64,000 nt of DNA. It comes from Hyphomonadaceae bacterium BL14. GTDB taxonomy: Bacteria; Pseudomonadota; Alphaproteobacteria; Caulobacterales; Maricaulaceae. Below the pieces are notes generated by a model, which was given only the letters and a program-made list of their open reading frames with translations, was not told where the DNA came from and made no database searches. The stretch is taken from the NCBI GenBank assembly GCA_027627705.1, contig CP091242.1, forward strand, positions 2,750,290 through 2,814,289, read 5' to 3'. The position numbers and the translations under genes were made by a program. Shown one piece after another: positions 37,505 to 45,992 of this stretch (positions are counted from its first letter, which is position 1; the number at the start of each line of letters is the position of its first letter).

Positions 37505-37722
37505 AACAGTCGCGCGCGATGTCCATGATCGAGGCGCTGGCCAATGTCACTGTTGGCTATGGCGTGGCCGTGCTTACCCAGATCGCGGTATTCGCGCTGT
37601 TTGGGCTATCTGTGTCGCTGGTCCAGAACCTGATGATGGGCGGGCTGTTCACAGTGGTGAGCATCATACGCTCTTATACCCTGCGCCGGGTGTTCGAGAG
37701 GCTGGGCACGAGAACCGCCTGA
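37501..37722 (+). CDS. Small two-helix membrane protein (DUF7220-like)
   Basis: A 73-aa protein with two hydrophobic segments, ANVTVGYGVAVLTQIAVFAL and SLVQNLMMGGLFTVVSIIRS, and a basic end. It resembles a small phage membrane protein family found after ParB-methylase genes. ATGA overlap with the methylase. Function unknown. Confidence 0.7.
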   Translation: MKQSRAMSMIEALANVTVGYGVAVLTQIAVFALFGLSVSLVQNLMMGGLFTVVSIIRSYTLRRVFERLGTRTA

Positions 37723-37773
37723 GTGCGGTGTAATATGTTGCGCTGCGCTCGTGAGTGAGGCAGCTTTTGCGGT

Positions 37774-38190
37774 ATGCCCCGACTCAGGGACGATCCATCA
37801 CCGGGCCTTCTCGGGCCAAGCGATCAAACTCGACCGGTCAGGTCTGTGGCCCCGAGTGTTCATCCCTCGTCACTTTTGCCATCCAACCTTGATGCTGGCC
37901 TGCGCGCACTGGACGATCAGGAGCTGGCGCGCCTGGTGACGGCGGTCGATCAGGAGATGAAGCGCAGGTCCCTGCAAGCTGGCGCGCCGTCTGCAGCGCA
38001 GCCTGCGGCGCGTTCTTCAACTGCTCGCCGGTCCGCGCAGTCGGCCCAGCCGGACATCCCGACCGGTCGGGCGAACATGATACGCGCCGCTTTCAAAGCC
38101 GGGCTCAAGCCGGCCATGATTGCACGTCAGCTGAAGATCGATCCTGCTGTGGTGCGCGCTGTGCTGGCCGGAGAGGACCGCAAGCGTTGA
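37774..38190 (+). CDS. Hypothetical protein with C-terminal helix-turn-helix
   Basis: A 138-aa frame. The first 45 residues are low-complexity and the true start may be later. The conserved-looking part starts at LDDQELARLVTAVDQEMKRR. A terminal HTH is visible (AGLKPAMIARQLKIDPAVVR). No family recognised. Confidence 0.5.
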   Translation: MPRLRDDPSPGLLGPSDQTRPVRSVAPSVHPSSLLPSNLDAGLRALDDQELARLVTAVDQEMKRRSLQAGAPSAAQPAARSSTARRSAQSAQPDIPTGRANMIRAAFKAGLKPAMIARQLKIDPAVVRAVLAGEDRKR

Positions 38191-38274
38191 TGGTCTCGAA
38201 ACGAAGCGCTTTCACACGACGGGCAACCGCCGCCCCAAGGGACGGCGGCCTAGATCGAGCCCGGGTGGGGTGGG

Positions 38275-38778
38275 TCAGTCGCTGATGGCGTAGATCCGCC
38301 CGCGTCCCTCGACCTTGTGCGACGTGATCGTCAGGCCCAGCTTCTTCTTGAGCGCGCCGGACATGGCTCCGCGCACAGTGTGCGACTGCCATCCGGTCGC
38401 TGCTGCGATCTCCTCGATGGTTGCGCCCCCCGGCGCGCGCAGCATGGCGATCAGCGTGGCCTGCTTGGTGCCCTCGCGCAGTGTGGGGGTCTTGGGAAGC
38501 TCGGCCTGCGCATGCTCGGGCTCGATGCCAATGGCGGCGAGGCCCGCGTCGGTGGCGATCAGCGTGACGCCATGCCCGTCGCCGCTCTCGCGCCAGACAG
38601 GATCGTTCTTGTGCATGTCGGCGTCGACCTCTTCGAGGAGGCCCTTGGCGAGCATCGCGCCGACCACCCTGGCGGCTGCTCCGCCGCGCAGGGTCTCGGG
38701 CAGCGGCAGGGCGATGCGCCCTTCACGCTCCGCGGCGGCCTTGAGGATCAGGGTCTGAGTGTTGGAAAGCTGGGTCAT
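38275..38778 (-). CDS. DUF3489-type HTH protein
   Basis: A 167-aa protein with MTQLSNTQTLILKAAAEREG at the start and a C-terminal winged helix IEEIAAATGWQSHTVRGAMSG typical of DUF3489. The family is common in phages and mobile elements; a DNA-binding regulatory role is likely. It is the last gene of a leftward cluster, read against the late genes. Confidence 0.82.
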   Translation of the reverse strand: MTQLSNTQTLILKAAAEREGRIALPLPETLRGGAAARVVGAMLAKGLLEEVDADMHKNDPVWRESGDGHGVTLIATDAGLAAIGIEPEHAQAELPKTPTLREGTKQATLIAMLRAPGGATIEEIAAATGWQSHTVRGAMSGALKKKLGLTITSHKVEGRGRIYAISD

Positions 38779-38922
38779 GGGTCGTCTCCGTGATCGGGGC
38801 GCGCGGGATGTGCGCCCTTCTACGACCCCAAGCCCGCCATGGCGGGCGAGAGGCGTGAGGCGTTGGCGTTCAGGCCTGCGCCATCGGGATCCGCATGACG
38901 CGCCCCGGCGATCTGGCGCGCA

Positions 38923-39102
38923 TCACGCAGGCCCCACGGTGTAGCTGTGTGCCCCGTCAGCGCGCTTCAGGCGGTTGGCTTCGTGCATGGCTTCCAGCGG
39001 CGTCAGATGCCCGCTGATCAGTTGCTCGTTCTGAGGGGTGGCGCCGCGTGTCAGGCGGTCGCAGCGATAGACCGCCCAAGGCATGTTCGTTCGCGCGCTC
39101 AT
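38923..39102 (-). CDS. Small hypothetical protein (59 aa)
   Basis: Read from the complement: MSARTNMPWAVYRCDRLTRG, ending HSYTVGPA. Start overlaps the stop of the next upstream gene by 4 bp (ATGA at 39099-39102), the main reason to believe it. 144 bp separate it from the DUF3489 gene. Function unknown. Confidence 0.55.
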   Translation of the reverse strand: MSARTNMPWAVYRCDRLTRGATPQNEQLISGHLTPLEAMHEANRLKRADGAHSYTVGPA

Positions 39103-39263
39103 GACGCGCCCCCGTGTGCGGCGGCGATGGCCAGCGCCATGTCGAGGCTTGGCGCGGTCATGGGATCACCGCTGAGCGTGCATCCATAGACCCAGAAGGT
39201 CTCACCCCATGGCTCAAGGCTGCGCCAGATCTCGATGCGGTCATGGGCGAACACCCGGCTCAT
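39099..39263 (-). CDS. Small hypothetical protein (54 aa)
   Basis: Read from the complement: MSRVFAHDRIEIWRSLEPWG at the start, ending AIAAAHGGAS. ATGA overlaps at both ends (39260-39263 and 39099-39102) place it in a coupled operon with its neighbours. No known family. Confidence 0.6.
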   Translation of the reverse strand: MSRVFAHDRIEIWRSLEPWGETFWVYGCTLSGDPMTAPSLDMALAIAAAHGGAS

Positions 39264-39481
39264 GGGGCGCACTCGCCTTCGCTGAACGCCGCGTCGGTGA
39301 CGCGCGTCAGGAGCTCGGCGTAGTGCGCGAGGGTTCCCACATGGCCCCAGTTGATCTCGTCGGGGCTGGCGTTGAAGTGCTCGTCGCTCAGGCTTGCGAG
39401 CCGGGCGAGCATGGCGTCGATCTCGGCCTTTCTGGCGATGAAGGCGTCGATGGCTCTGGGCGTGTCATGGGTCTGGGTCAT
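39260..39481 (-). CDS. Small hypothetical protein (73 aa)
   Basis: A 73-aa helical protein: MTQTHDTPRAIDAFIARKAE, IDAMLARLASLSDEHFNASP and a middle part INWGHVGTLAHYAELLTRVT. First gene of the leftward operon, ending in the ATGA of the next gene. Divergent from the terminase genes about 100 bp away, so the interval probably holds divergent promoters. Confidence 0.65.
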   Translation of the reverse strand: MTQTHDTPRAIDAFIARKAEIDAMLARLASLSDEHFNASPDEINWGHVGTLAHYAELLTRVTDAAFSEGECAP

Positions 39482-39580
39482 GGCGGTCTCCCGTGTGTGC
39501 TGGTGACCCCATACAGGCTCTGTCCGCGCGGCTTATCAACTCAATAAGCACCTGTTCTGGAACAATAATCGGAGCGCGCC

Positions 39581-40165
39581 ATGCAGGGGATGAGCGAGCG
39601 CCAGTACGCCGCCCATGCGGGGCTTTCGCGCGGCGCGATCCAGAAGGCCAAGGCCGCCGGGCGGCTGGTGTTGTTGCCCGACGGCTCCATCGACGCGCCG
39701 GCCAGTGATGTGCGCCGCGCCGGGATGACCGACCCCTCCAGAACCAGAAAGTCACCGGCGCCCGAGCTGAAACCCGTCCCCGAAGCGGCCGTTACTGCAG
39801 TCGGCGACACCCTGCGCGAAGAGGGGTTGCCCAGCCCGGCTGCGGGCGGCGCCACAACATTCCTGCAGGCCAGGACCGCCAACGAGGTGCTGAAAGCGCA
39901 GGAGCGCCGCATCCGGCTTCAGATGCTCAAGGGCGAGCTGATCGAACGCAGTCGCGCCAGCGCGCTCGTGTTCCGCCTGGCGCGCGAGGAACGCGATGCG
40001 TGGGTCAACTGGCCGGCGCGCGCGGCGGCATTGATGGCCGCGGAGCTGACGGCGGCTCTGGGAGAGGGGATCGAGGTGGAGACGGCGCTGATGCAGAAGG
40101 TTCTCCAGGCCCATGTCCGCGCCCAGCTCGAAAGCCTTGCCGAGATCCGCGCTGAGTTTGGGTGA
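39581..40165 (+). CDS. Terminase small subunit (gpNu1-like)
   Basis: A 194-aa terminase small subunit. The winged-helix DNA-binding part is MSERQYAAHAGLSRGAIQKA (about 4-23), as in gpNu1-type proteins. The C-terminal helical part (ERDAWVNWPARAAALMAAEL, about 135-154) would bind the large subunit. It overlaps terL by 53 bp. An ATG at 39590 is an alternative start. Confidence 0.8.
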   Translation: MQGMSERQYAAHAGLSRGAIQKAKAAGRLVLLPDGSIDAPASDVRRAGMTDPSRTRKSPAPELKPVPEAAVTAVGDTLREEGLPSPAAGGATTFLQARTANEVLKAQERRIRLQMLKGELIERSRASALVFRLAREERDAWVNWPARAAALMAAELTAALGEGIEVETALMQKVLQAHVRAQLESLAEIRAEFG

Positions 40166-42101
40166 GGACGTCATCGGGTTCGACGGGGCTGAGGATCTGT
40201 TGCGCGCCTGGTCGCGCGCGATACGTCCCGATCCCGACCTGACGGTTTCCCAGTGGGCCGACCGGCATCGCTGGCTCTCGTCGCGCGCTTCGGCGGAACC
40301 GGGCCGGTACCGCACGGCGCGCACGCCCTACATGCGCGAGATCATGGATGCGCTCTCGCCCTCGAGCCCGGCACAGCGCGTGGTGTTCATGAAGGCGGCT
40401 CAGGTGGGCGCGACAGAAGCTGGCAATAACTGGATCGGGTTTGCGATCCATCAGGCGCCGGGCCCGATGCTGGCGGTCCAGCCGACAGTGGAGCTCGCCA
40501 AGCGCAACTCGCGCCAGCGCATCGACCCGCTGATCGAGGAGAGCCCGGAGCTTCGCGAACGGGTCAAGCCTGCACGCTCGCGCGACGCGGGCAACACCAT
40601 GCTGTCCAAGGAGTTCGCGGGCGGCATCCTGATCATGACGGGCGCGAACTCGGCCGTTGGCCTGCGATCGACCCCGGCGCGCTACATCTTCCTTGATGAG
40701 GTCGACGCCTATCCGGGCTCGGCCGACGAGGAAGGCGATCCGGTCACGCTGGCCGAAGCGCGCTCGCTGACATTCGCCCACCGGCGCAAGGTGTTCCTGG
40801 TCTCGACGCCGACGATCCGGGGCCTCAGCCGCATCGAGCGCGAGTACGAGGCGAGCGACCAGAGGCGCTATCACGTGGCGTGCCCCCATTGCGGCCATGA
40901 GCAGTGGCTGAAGTTCGAGCGGCTGCGCTGGGACAAGGGCCGGCCCGAGACGGCCGCCTACAACTGCGAGGGCTGCGAGCAGCCTATCGCCGAGCATCAC
41001 AAGACGGCGATGCTGGAGGCGGGCGAGTGGCGTGCGACCGCCACGTCAGTCGATCCCGGCACGGTGGGCTATCACCTGTCGGCGCTCTATTCGCCGGTGG
41101 GCTGGCTCAGCTGGGAGCAGATCGCGCGCAGCTGGGAAGCGGCTCAGGGTTCTGATGAGGCCATCAAGGCGTTCCGCAACACGATCCTTGGCGAGACCTG
41201 GATGGAAACCGGTGAAGCGCCTGACTGGCAGCGTCTGGCTGAGCGGCGCGAGAGCTGGAAAGCTGGCGTCGTGCCGTCAGGCGGTCTGTTCCTGACCGCC
41301 GGGGCCGATGTGCAGAAGGACCGTATCGAGGTTGATGTCTGGGCCTGGGGCCGCGGGCTGGAGAGCTGGCTCATCGATCACATCGTCATCGAGGGCGGGC
41401 CGGGCGATGCCGCCTGCTGGAAAAAGCTGACGGATCTTCTCGGGCGCACATGGGAGCATGAGAACGGCCAGCACCTCACCCTGGCCCGGTTCGCCATCGA
41501 TACAGGGTTCGAGACCAGCGCCGTCTATGGCTGGGCGCGGGCTGTGGGGTTCTCGCAGGTCGCACCCGTAAAGGGACTGGAAGGGTTCAACCGCTCAAGC
41601 CCTGTGACGGGCCCGACCTATGTGGACGCCACCATCGCAGGCAAGCGCCTTCGCCGCGGGGCGCGCCTCTGGACGGTTGCGACCTCGACGTTCAAGGCCG
41701 AGACCTACCGGTTCCTGCGTCAGGATCGCCCAACGCCCGAAGAGATCGACGCGGGCGCCTCGTTCCCGGCGGGAACGGTGCATCTGCCAGCATGGACTGA
41801 CGGCGAATGGCTCAAGCAGTTCACCGCCGAGCAGCTGGTCACGGTACGCACAAGGCGCGGGTTCTCCAGGCTCGAATGGCAGAAGCTGCGCGAGCGCAAC
41901 GAGGCGCTCGACTGCCGGGTCTATGCGCGCGCGGCCGCCTGGATCGCCGGCGCAGACCGCTGGCCCGAGGCGCGCTGGCGCGAGATGGAGGATCAGCTTG
42001 GCGCCAGAACCGGCGCACCCGATGACCAGCCTGCGGTGCGCGCCGCCAGCGCGCGCGCCGTGGCGGCGCGGCGCTCGGTACGTTCGCGCTATATGGACTA
42101 G
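40113..42101 (+). CDS. Terminase large subunit (GpA family)
   Basis: A 662-aa packaging ATPase and nuclease like lambda gpA. The ATPase has FMKAAQVGATEAGNNWIGF (about 92-110, the GpA Walker A variant) and a Walker B region RYIFLDEVDAYPG. A zinc-finger-like CPHCGHEQ...CEGCEQP (about 256-293) is present. The nuclease domain begins near GADVQKDRIEVDVWAWGRG. GpA-type terminases usually cut at cos sites. The start may be internal (40113 lies inside terS), with TTG at about 40155 possible. Confidence 0.92.
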   Translation: MSAPSSKALPRSALSLGEDVIGFDGAEDLLRAWSRAIRPDPDLTVSQWADRHRWLSSRASAEPGRYRTARTPYMREIMDALSPSSPAQRVVFMKAAQVGATEAGNNWIGFAIHQAPGPMLAVQPTVELAKRNSRQRIDPLIEESPELRERVKPARSRDAGNTMLSKEFAGGILIMTGANSAVGLRSTPARYIFLDEVDAYPGSADEEGDPVTLAEARSLTFAHRRKVFLVSTPTIRGLSRIEREYEASDQRRYHVACPHCGHEQWLKFERLRWDKGRPETAAYNCEGCEQPIAEHHKTAMLEAGEWRATATSVDPGTVGYHLSALYSPVGWLSWEQIARSWEAAQGSDEAIKAFRNTILGETWMETGEAPDWQRLAERRESWKAGVVPSGGLFLTAGADVQKDRIEVDVWAWGRGLESWLIDHIVIEGGPGDAACWKKLTDLLGRTWEHENGQHLTLARFAIDTGFETSAVYGWARAVGFSQVAPVKGLEGFNRSSPVTGPTYVDATIAGKRLRRGARLWTVATSTFKAETYRFLRQDRPTPEEIDAGASFPAGTVHLPAWTDGEWLKQFTAEQLVTVRTRRGFSRLEWQKLRERNEALDCRVYARAAAWIAGADRWPEARWREMEDQLGARTGAPDDQPAVRAASARAVAARRSVRSRYMD

Positions 42102-42259
42102 GCAGCCCTGCGCACGGCGTCCTGGCTCGCTTGCGCAGGTGCTCCAGCCAGCTGGTTGTCGCGTGCAGGTGCCAGCATCATCTCGTGCAGCGCCGCGTCA
42201 TCACACCTCGCATAGGCCAGGACCCTTAGAAGGGCAGCCGATATCCGTTTCCACATCAT
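42098..42259 (-). CDS. Possible small antisense gene after terL
   Basis: Read from the complement: a 53-codon frame, MMWKRISAALLRVLAYARCD at the start, ending QDAVRRAA. GGAGG lies 2 nt before the first ATG and 5 nt before the second. The stop overlaps the terL stop. Not similar to anything I know; supported only by the ribosome-binding site and length. Confidence 0.3.
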   Translation of the reverse strand: MMWKRISAALLRVLAYARCDDAALHEMMLAPARDNQLAGAPAQASQDAVRRAA

Positions 42260-42284
42260 CTCCTCCCACCACCGGAGGCGTTGC

Positions 42285-42374
42285 GTGTTTTATGGCTCAG
42301 CGCGTGCGCTGGCTCTTGTGGAACGCCTCGAGGGAGACTTTGCGGCGCTCTATGATGGAACGCAAGATGGGTAG
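42285..42374 (+). CDS. Possible 29-aa gene between terL and gpW
   Basis: A GTG-start frame, (V/M)FYGSARALALVERLEGDF, ending DGTQDG, with GGAGG 6 nt upstream. The strong hairpin at 42390-42412 follows 16 bp after the stop. Divergent from the possible gene at 42098-42259; at most one of the two is likely to be real. Confidence 0.3.
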   Translation: MFYGSARALALVERLEGDFAALYDGTQDG

Positions 42375-42389
42375 CCGAAGAACCACAAC

Positions 42390-42412
42390 GGGCGGCACCA
42401 AAGGTGCCGCCC
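42390..42412. repeat. Perfect 10-bp hairpin in the terL-gpW gap
   Basis: GGGCGGCACC (42390-42399), loop AAA, GGTGCCGCCC (42403-42412). No T-run on either side, so it is not a classical terminator. Confidence 0.7.
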
Positions 42413-42638
42413 GAAGGGGTAGTAATTATCGCACTCTGAAGACCCGCCCGGGCAGGGTGGGACGCTTTAAAGAGCGAATCTTCATTGGTTAGCGTCGGGC
42501 AGACGAACGCCCGCGGCAAGAGAAATCCTTTTGTGACCACAAGCGCCATCTGATCTTGACCCATCGCGAACCTGTCGCGCACGGGCCTGTGCCGTGTGGT
42601 CCGGCTGGCCAGTGTGGAAGATGTGTCCCTCAACCTCT

Positions 42639-42670
42639 CGGGCGGCGCACAGGGGGGGGTGCGCCGCCCG
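42639..42670. repeat. Perfect 12-bp hairpin in the terL-gpW gap
   Basis: CGGGCGGCGCAC (42639-42650) and GTGCGCCGCCCG (42659-42670) around an 8-nt G-rich loop. The interval 42375-42843 has no convincing gene on either strand. The hairpins may be part of a packaging site, a regulatory RNA or a transcription pause. Confidence 0.65.
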
Positions 42671-42843
42671 ATCTTCGGGCCGGGATGTCCGGACGCTGAC
42701 TTCACGGGTGCGGGCCGTTGTCAACATCCGTGCATGAAGGGTGGCGCCTGCTGTCCGGCCCGGCAATCAGCTCTTCCTATTGTGCTTTACAATCGATTGA
42801 CGCGGCTTGGCCTGAACGCGGCCAGGCCCTGGAGGCGCACGCC

Positions 42844-43059
42844 ATGGCCACCATCACCGAGCTTCGCGCCCGGCGTGAGGCGCTTTTGGCGCAGCGGTCC
42901 TCGGGCGTGGCGCGGGTGAGCTATGACGGGCGCACGGTTGACTATCGCAGCATGGCCGAGATCGACCGGGCCATCGAGGCGCTTGAGCGCGAGATCGCCG
43001 CTGGTGAGGGCCGCGCCATCGTGCGCCAGGTGCGTGTGACCACCTCGAAGGGTCTGTGA
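42844..43059 (+). CDS. gpW-like head-tail joining protein
   Basis: A 71-aa protein: MATITELRARREALLAQRSS, with VSYDGRTVDYRSMAEIDRAI and a C-terminal IVRQVRVTTSKGL. This is the common phage head-tail joining (lambda W) pattern in GpA-type phages. Placed between terL and portal as in lambda. The start matches the family; the frame is open 42 codons further upstream. Confidence 0.82.
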   Translation: MATITELRARREALLAQRSSGVARVSYDGRTVDYRSMAEIDRAIEALEREIAAGEGRAIVRQVRVTTSKGL

Positions 43060-43062
43060 TCC

Positions 43063-44541
43063 ATGGGACTGTTCGAACGGTTCACCCGCCGGGGCTCTGG
43101 CGGGCCGGCGGGCGTGCGCGCGCGGCTCGAAGGCGCGATGGCAAGGCGGCGCCTGCGCGGCTGGAACCCGCCGCTTGAGAACATCAACGCTCTGGTCGCG
43201 TCAGGGGGCCCGCGGCTTCTGGCGCGGGCACGCGAGCTGTCGGTCACCAGCGGCTATGCCGCCAATGCCTGCGAGGCGTTCGCCTCCAACCTCATCGGCG
43301 ACGGGATCAAGCCCTCTTCGCTGATCGAGGATGCGCGCGTTCGTGAGCGGGTGCAGAAGCTGTGGCTGGCCTGGACCGATGAGGCTGACGCTGACGGGCT
43401 GACGGATTTCTATGGCCTGCAGGCCATGGTCGCGCGCGAGATGTTCGTGGCGGGCGAGTGTTTTGTGCGCCTGCGCCCGCGCCGGGCCGGGGACGGGCTC
43501 CTCGTGCCGCTTCAGCTCCAGCTTCTGCAGTCGGAGATGCTGCCGTTCGAGAAGACGCAAACGGCGGCTAACGGCAACCGCATCCGGTGCGGGATCGAGT
43601 TCGATGCGATCGGCAGGCGCGTGGCCTATCACTTCCGCCGGCGCCATCCCGGCGACAGCACCGATCAGCGTGTCGCCATACCCGAGACGGTGCGGGTTCC
43701 GGCCGAAGAGGTGCTGCACATCTACCGGCCCATCGATGCGGGCCAGATCAGGGGTCTGCCCCATGTGGCGCCGGCCATGGTGCGCCTGTTCCTGCTCGAC
43801 CAGTACGACGACGCCGAGCTTGATCGCAAGAAGACCGCGGCGATGTTTGCGGGGTTCATCACCAAGACCGCGCCTGAAGAAGCGATCATGGGGGAAGGTC
43901 AGGCCGATCCTGATGGCGGCGCGATCGCGAGCCTCGAGCCTGGCACCATGCAGGTCCTCCTGCCGGGCGAGGACGTGAAGTTCTCAAGTCCCGCCGATGT
44001 GGGCGGGGGCTATGAGGCGTTCCAGTACCGCACGCTTCTGGCGGTCTCGGCCTCGCTGGGCCTGCCCTATCATCTGGTTACCGGCGATGTGCGCCAGGCC
44101 AACTACTCCTCCCTGCGCGCCGAGCTCGTTGAGTTCCGCCGGCGCGTCCAGCAGCTCCAGCATGGCGTCATCGCCTATCAGCTGTGCCGGCCTGTTTGGC
44201 TGCGCTGGCTGGAGAGCGCGCAGCTTGCAGGCGCGCTCGAGCTTGATGATCCGGCAGGGGCGCGCGCGGTGCAGTGGATCGCGCCGCGATGGGACTGGGT
44301 CGATCCGCTCAAGGACATTCAGGCTCAGGTGCTCGCCATGGAGGCGGGCATCACCTCGCGGCGCAAGGTGGTGGAGGCTACCGGCTACGACATCGAGGAG
44401 GTCGACCGCGAGAACGCGGCCGACGCCGCACGCGCTCAGGCTCTCGCGCTGAGCTATCGCGCAAGTCCCGGCGAGACCCAGGGCGCGCGCGCCACCCCGG
44501 CCGGGCGTCCCCAGCCGGCTTCCAGCAGCGATCAGGAGTAA
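43063..44541 (+). CDS. Portal protein (lambda gpB family)
   Basis: A 492-aa lambda-type portal protein, forming the dodecameric DNA channel at the capsid vertex. Diagnostic features: NPPLENINALVASGGPRLLA, RELSVTSGYAANACEAFASN and a C-terminal half with LPYHLVTGDVRQANYSSLRA. Spaced 3 bp after gpW. Confidence 0.93.
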   Translation: MGLFERFTRRGSGGPAGVRARLEGAMARRRLRGWNPPLENINALVASGGPRLLARARELSVTSGYAANACEAFASNLIGDGIKPSSLIEDARVRERVQKLWLAWTDEADADGLTDFYGLQAMVAREMFVAGECFVRLRPRRAGDGLLVPLQLQLLQSEMLPFEKTQTAANGNRIRCGIEFDAIGRRVAYHFRRRHPGDSTDQRVAIPETVRVPAEEVLHIYRPIDAGQIRGLPHVAPAMVRLFLLDQYDDAELDRKKTAAMFAGFITKTAPEEAIMGEGQADPDGGAIASLEPGTMQVLLPGEDVKFSSPADVGGGYEAFQYRTLLAVSASLGLPYHLVTGDVRQANYSSLRAELVEFRRRVQQLQHGVIAYQLCRPVWLRWLESAQLAGALELDDPAGARAVQWIAPRWDWVDPLKDIQAQVLAMEAGITSRRKVVEATGYDIEEVDRENAADAARAQALALSYRASPGETQGARATPAGRPQPASSSDQE

Positions 44542-44545
44542 CACC

Positions 44546-45574
44546 ATGCCAGGCTGGTATGAGATATGCGCCCGGGCGACCGGCGTGCAGATCACCATCT
44601 ATGACGAGATCGGCGCCTTCGGGGTGTCGGCCAAGGGCTTCCTCGCCGAGCTTGGCGCGGCGCCCGAAGGCGCGCCGATCGATCTGCGGCTCAACAGCCC
44701 GGGCGGCTCGGTATTCGACGCGGTCGCGATCCACAATGCCCTGCGCCGCCATACCGGCGCGGTGACGGTCTGGATCGATGGCATCGCGGCCTCGGCGGCC
44801 TCCTATGTGGCGATGGCGGGCGACGAGATCGTCATGCCCGCGAATGCCTTTCTCATGATCCATGATCCGTCCGGTCTGGTGGCGGGCACGGCGGGCGACA
44901 TGCGCGCCATGGCCGAGGCGCTCGACAGGATCAAGACCACGCTGGTGCGCGGCTATGCGGGCCGTACAGGCCGGCCTGAGGACGAGATCGCGGCGCTGAT
45001 GTCGGCCGAGACCTGGTTTGATGCGGGCGAGGCGCTCGCCGCCGGGCTTGCAACGCGCCTTGCTGACCCGGTGCGCATGGCCGCGAGGTTCGACATCGCA
45101 AGATTCCGCAACGCGCCGCCAGAGCTGGTCGAGGCGGTCACTGCGCCAGAGGCCGAGGAGCCGCCCGCTGCGCAGGCCGATCAGGAAAGTCTCGCAAACG
45201 ACAAGGCTTTTGATCTGGCGCAGGACAACGCCGAGCTCCCACAAGACGCCTCGGCGCAGGGCGACGATACCAGCAGCCCTTCGCCCGACCCCGACCCTGC
45301 TCCCGACACCGGGCCGGACACTGGCGCCATCCGCGCGCAGGGCGTGGCCCATGCGCGCGCGGTGATCGATCTGTGCCAGCTCGCCGGCCAGCCGCAGATG
45401 GCGGGGCGGTTCCTCGAAGAGGATGTCAGCCTCGAGGCGGTGCGCGCCCGGCTCCTGGCCCTCAAGGCAGAGGCCTCGCCCGAGATCACCGCCCATCACC
45501 CCCAGCCTGGACCATCCCCGTCCGCGCGCCCCTGGAGCGAGATCCTCGCCTCCACTTTCAAGCTGAAAGGATGA
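44546..45574 (+). CDS. Head maturation protease, ClpP-related
   Basis: A 342-aa capsid protease. The N-terminal about 200 residues have a ClpP fold with LNSPGGSVFDAVAI, the catalytic serine in GIAASAASYVAMAG (about 77-90) and histidine in FLMIHDPSG (about 109-117). The C-terminal about 130 residues are acidic and low-complexity (PSPDPDPAPDTGPDTG) and could be the scaffold part, as in lambda C/Nu3. Confidence 0.9.
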   Translation: MPGWYEICARATGVQITIYDEIGAFGVSAKGFLAELGAAPEGAPIDLRLNSPGGSVFDAVAIHNALRRHTGAVTVWIDGIAASAASYVAMAGDEIVMPANAFLMIHDPSGLVAGTAGDMRAMAEALDRIKTTLVRGYAGRTGRPEDEIAALMSAETWFDAGEALAAGLATRLADPVRMAARFDIARFRNAPPELVEAVTAPEAEEPPAAQADQESLANDKAFDLAQDNAELPQDASAQGDDTSSPSPDPDPAPDTGPDTGAIRAQGVAHARAVIDLCQLAGQPQMAGRFLEEDVSLEAVRARLLALKAEASPEITAHHPQPGPSPSARPWSEILASTFKLKG

Positions 45575-45578
45575 CCCC

Positions 45579-45950
45579 ATGACTACCCTCACTGAAGGAC
45601 GCCATACCGGCGGTTTTCTTGTCTGGGAGGTGCTGCGCGACTACACGCGCGAGACCGTCACCATCGCCTCGGGCGCAGGCAGGCTCGAGCCGGGCACGGT
45701 GCTCGGCAGGATCACCTCCGGCGGCAAATACACCGTGCTGGCTCCGGCCGCGTCCAACGGCAGCCAGAACGCGGCCGCGATCCTCTGGGGTCATGTGGAT
45801 GCAGCCGATGGTGACGCTCCCGGCGTCGTGCTGGTGCGTGGCCCCGCTATCGTGAACCGCCACGAGATCATCTGGCCCGACGCCATCACCGAAGGCCAGA
45901 CCACGACCGCCAACACGGCGCTCGCAGCCCTTGGCATCCTTGTGCGCTGA
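45579..45950 (+). CDS. Head decoration protein (gpD family)
   Basis: A 123-aa homologue of lambda gpD, which trimerises on the capsid to stabilise it. Features: TGGFLVWEVLRDYTRETVTI and the C-terminal GPAIVNRHEIIWPDAITEGQ with TTANTALAALGILVR. Directly before the major capsid gene. Confidence 0.87.
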   Translation: MTTLTEGRHTGGFLVWEVLRDYTRETVTIASGAGRLEPGTVLGRITSGGKYTVLAPAASNGSQNAAAILWGHVDAADGDAPGVVLVRGPAIVNRHEIIWPDAITEGQTTTANTALAALGILVR

Positions 45951-45992
45951 GCCGCGGCGCATCGATTTTTCTGACATACAGGAGGTTGGCGC

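Noticed and set aside
42390..42412. Rho-independent terminator
   Set aside because: Stem is perfect but no T-run follows on either strand.
42256..42705. 149-codon minus-strand frame in the terL-gpW gap
   Set aside because: No ribosome-binding site, no conserved pattern, Arg/Pro/His-rich; it reads straight through both hairpins.
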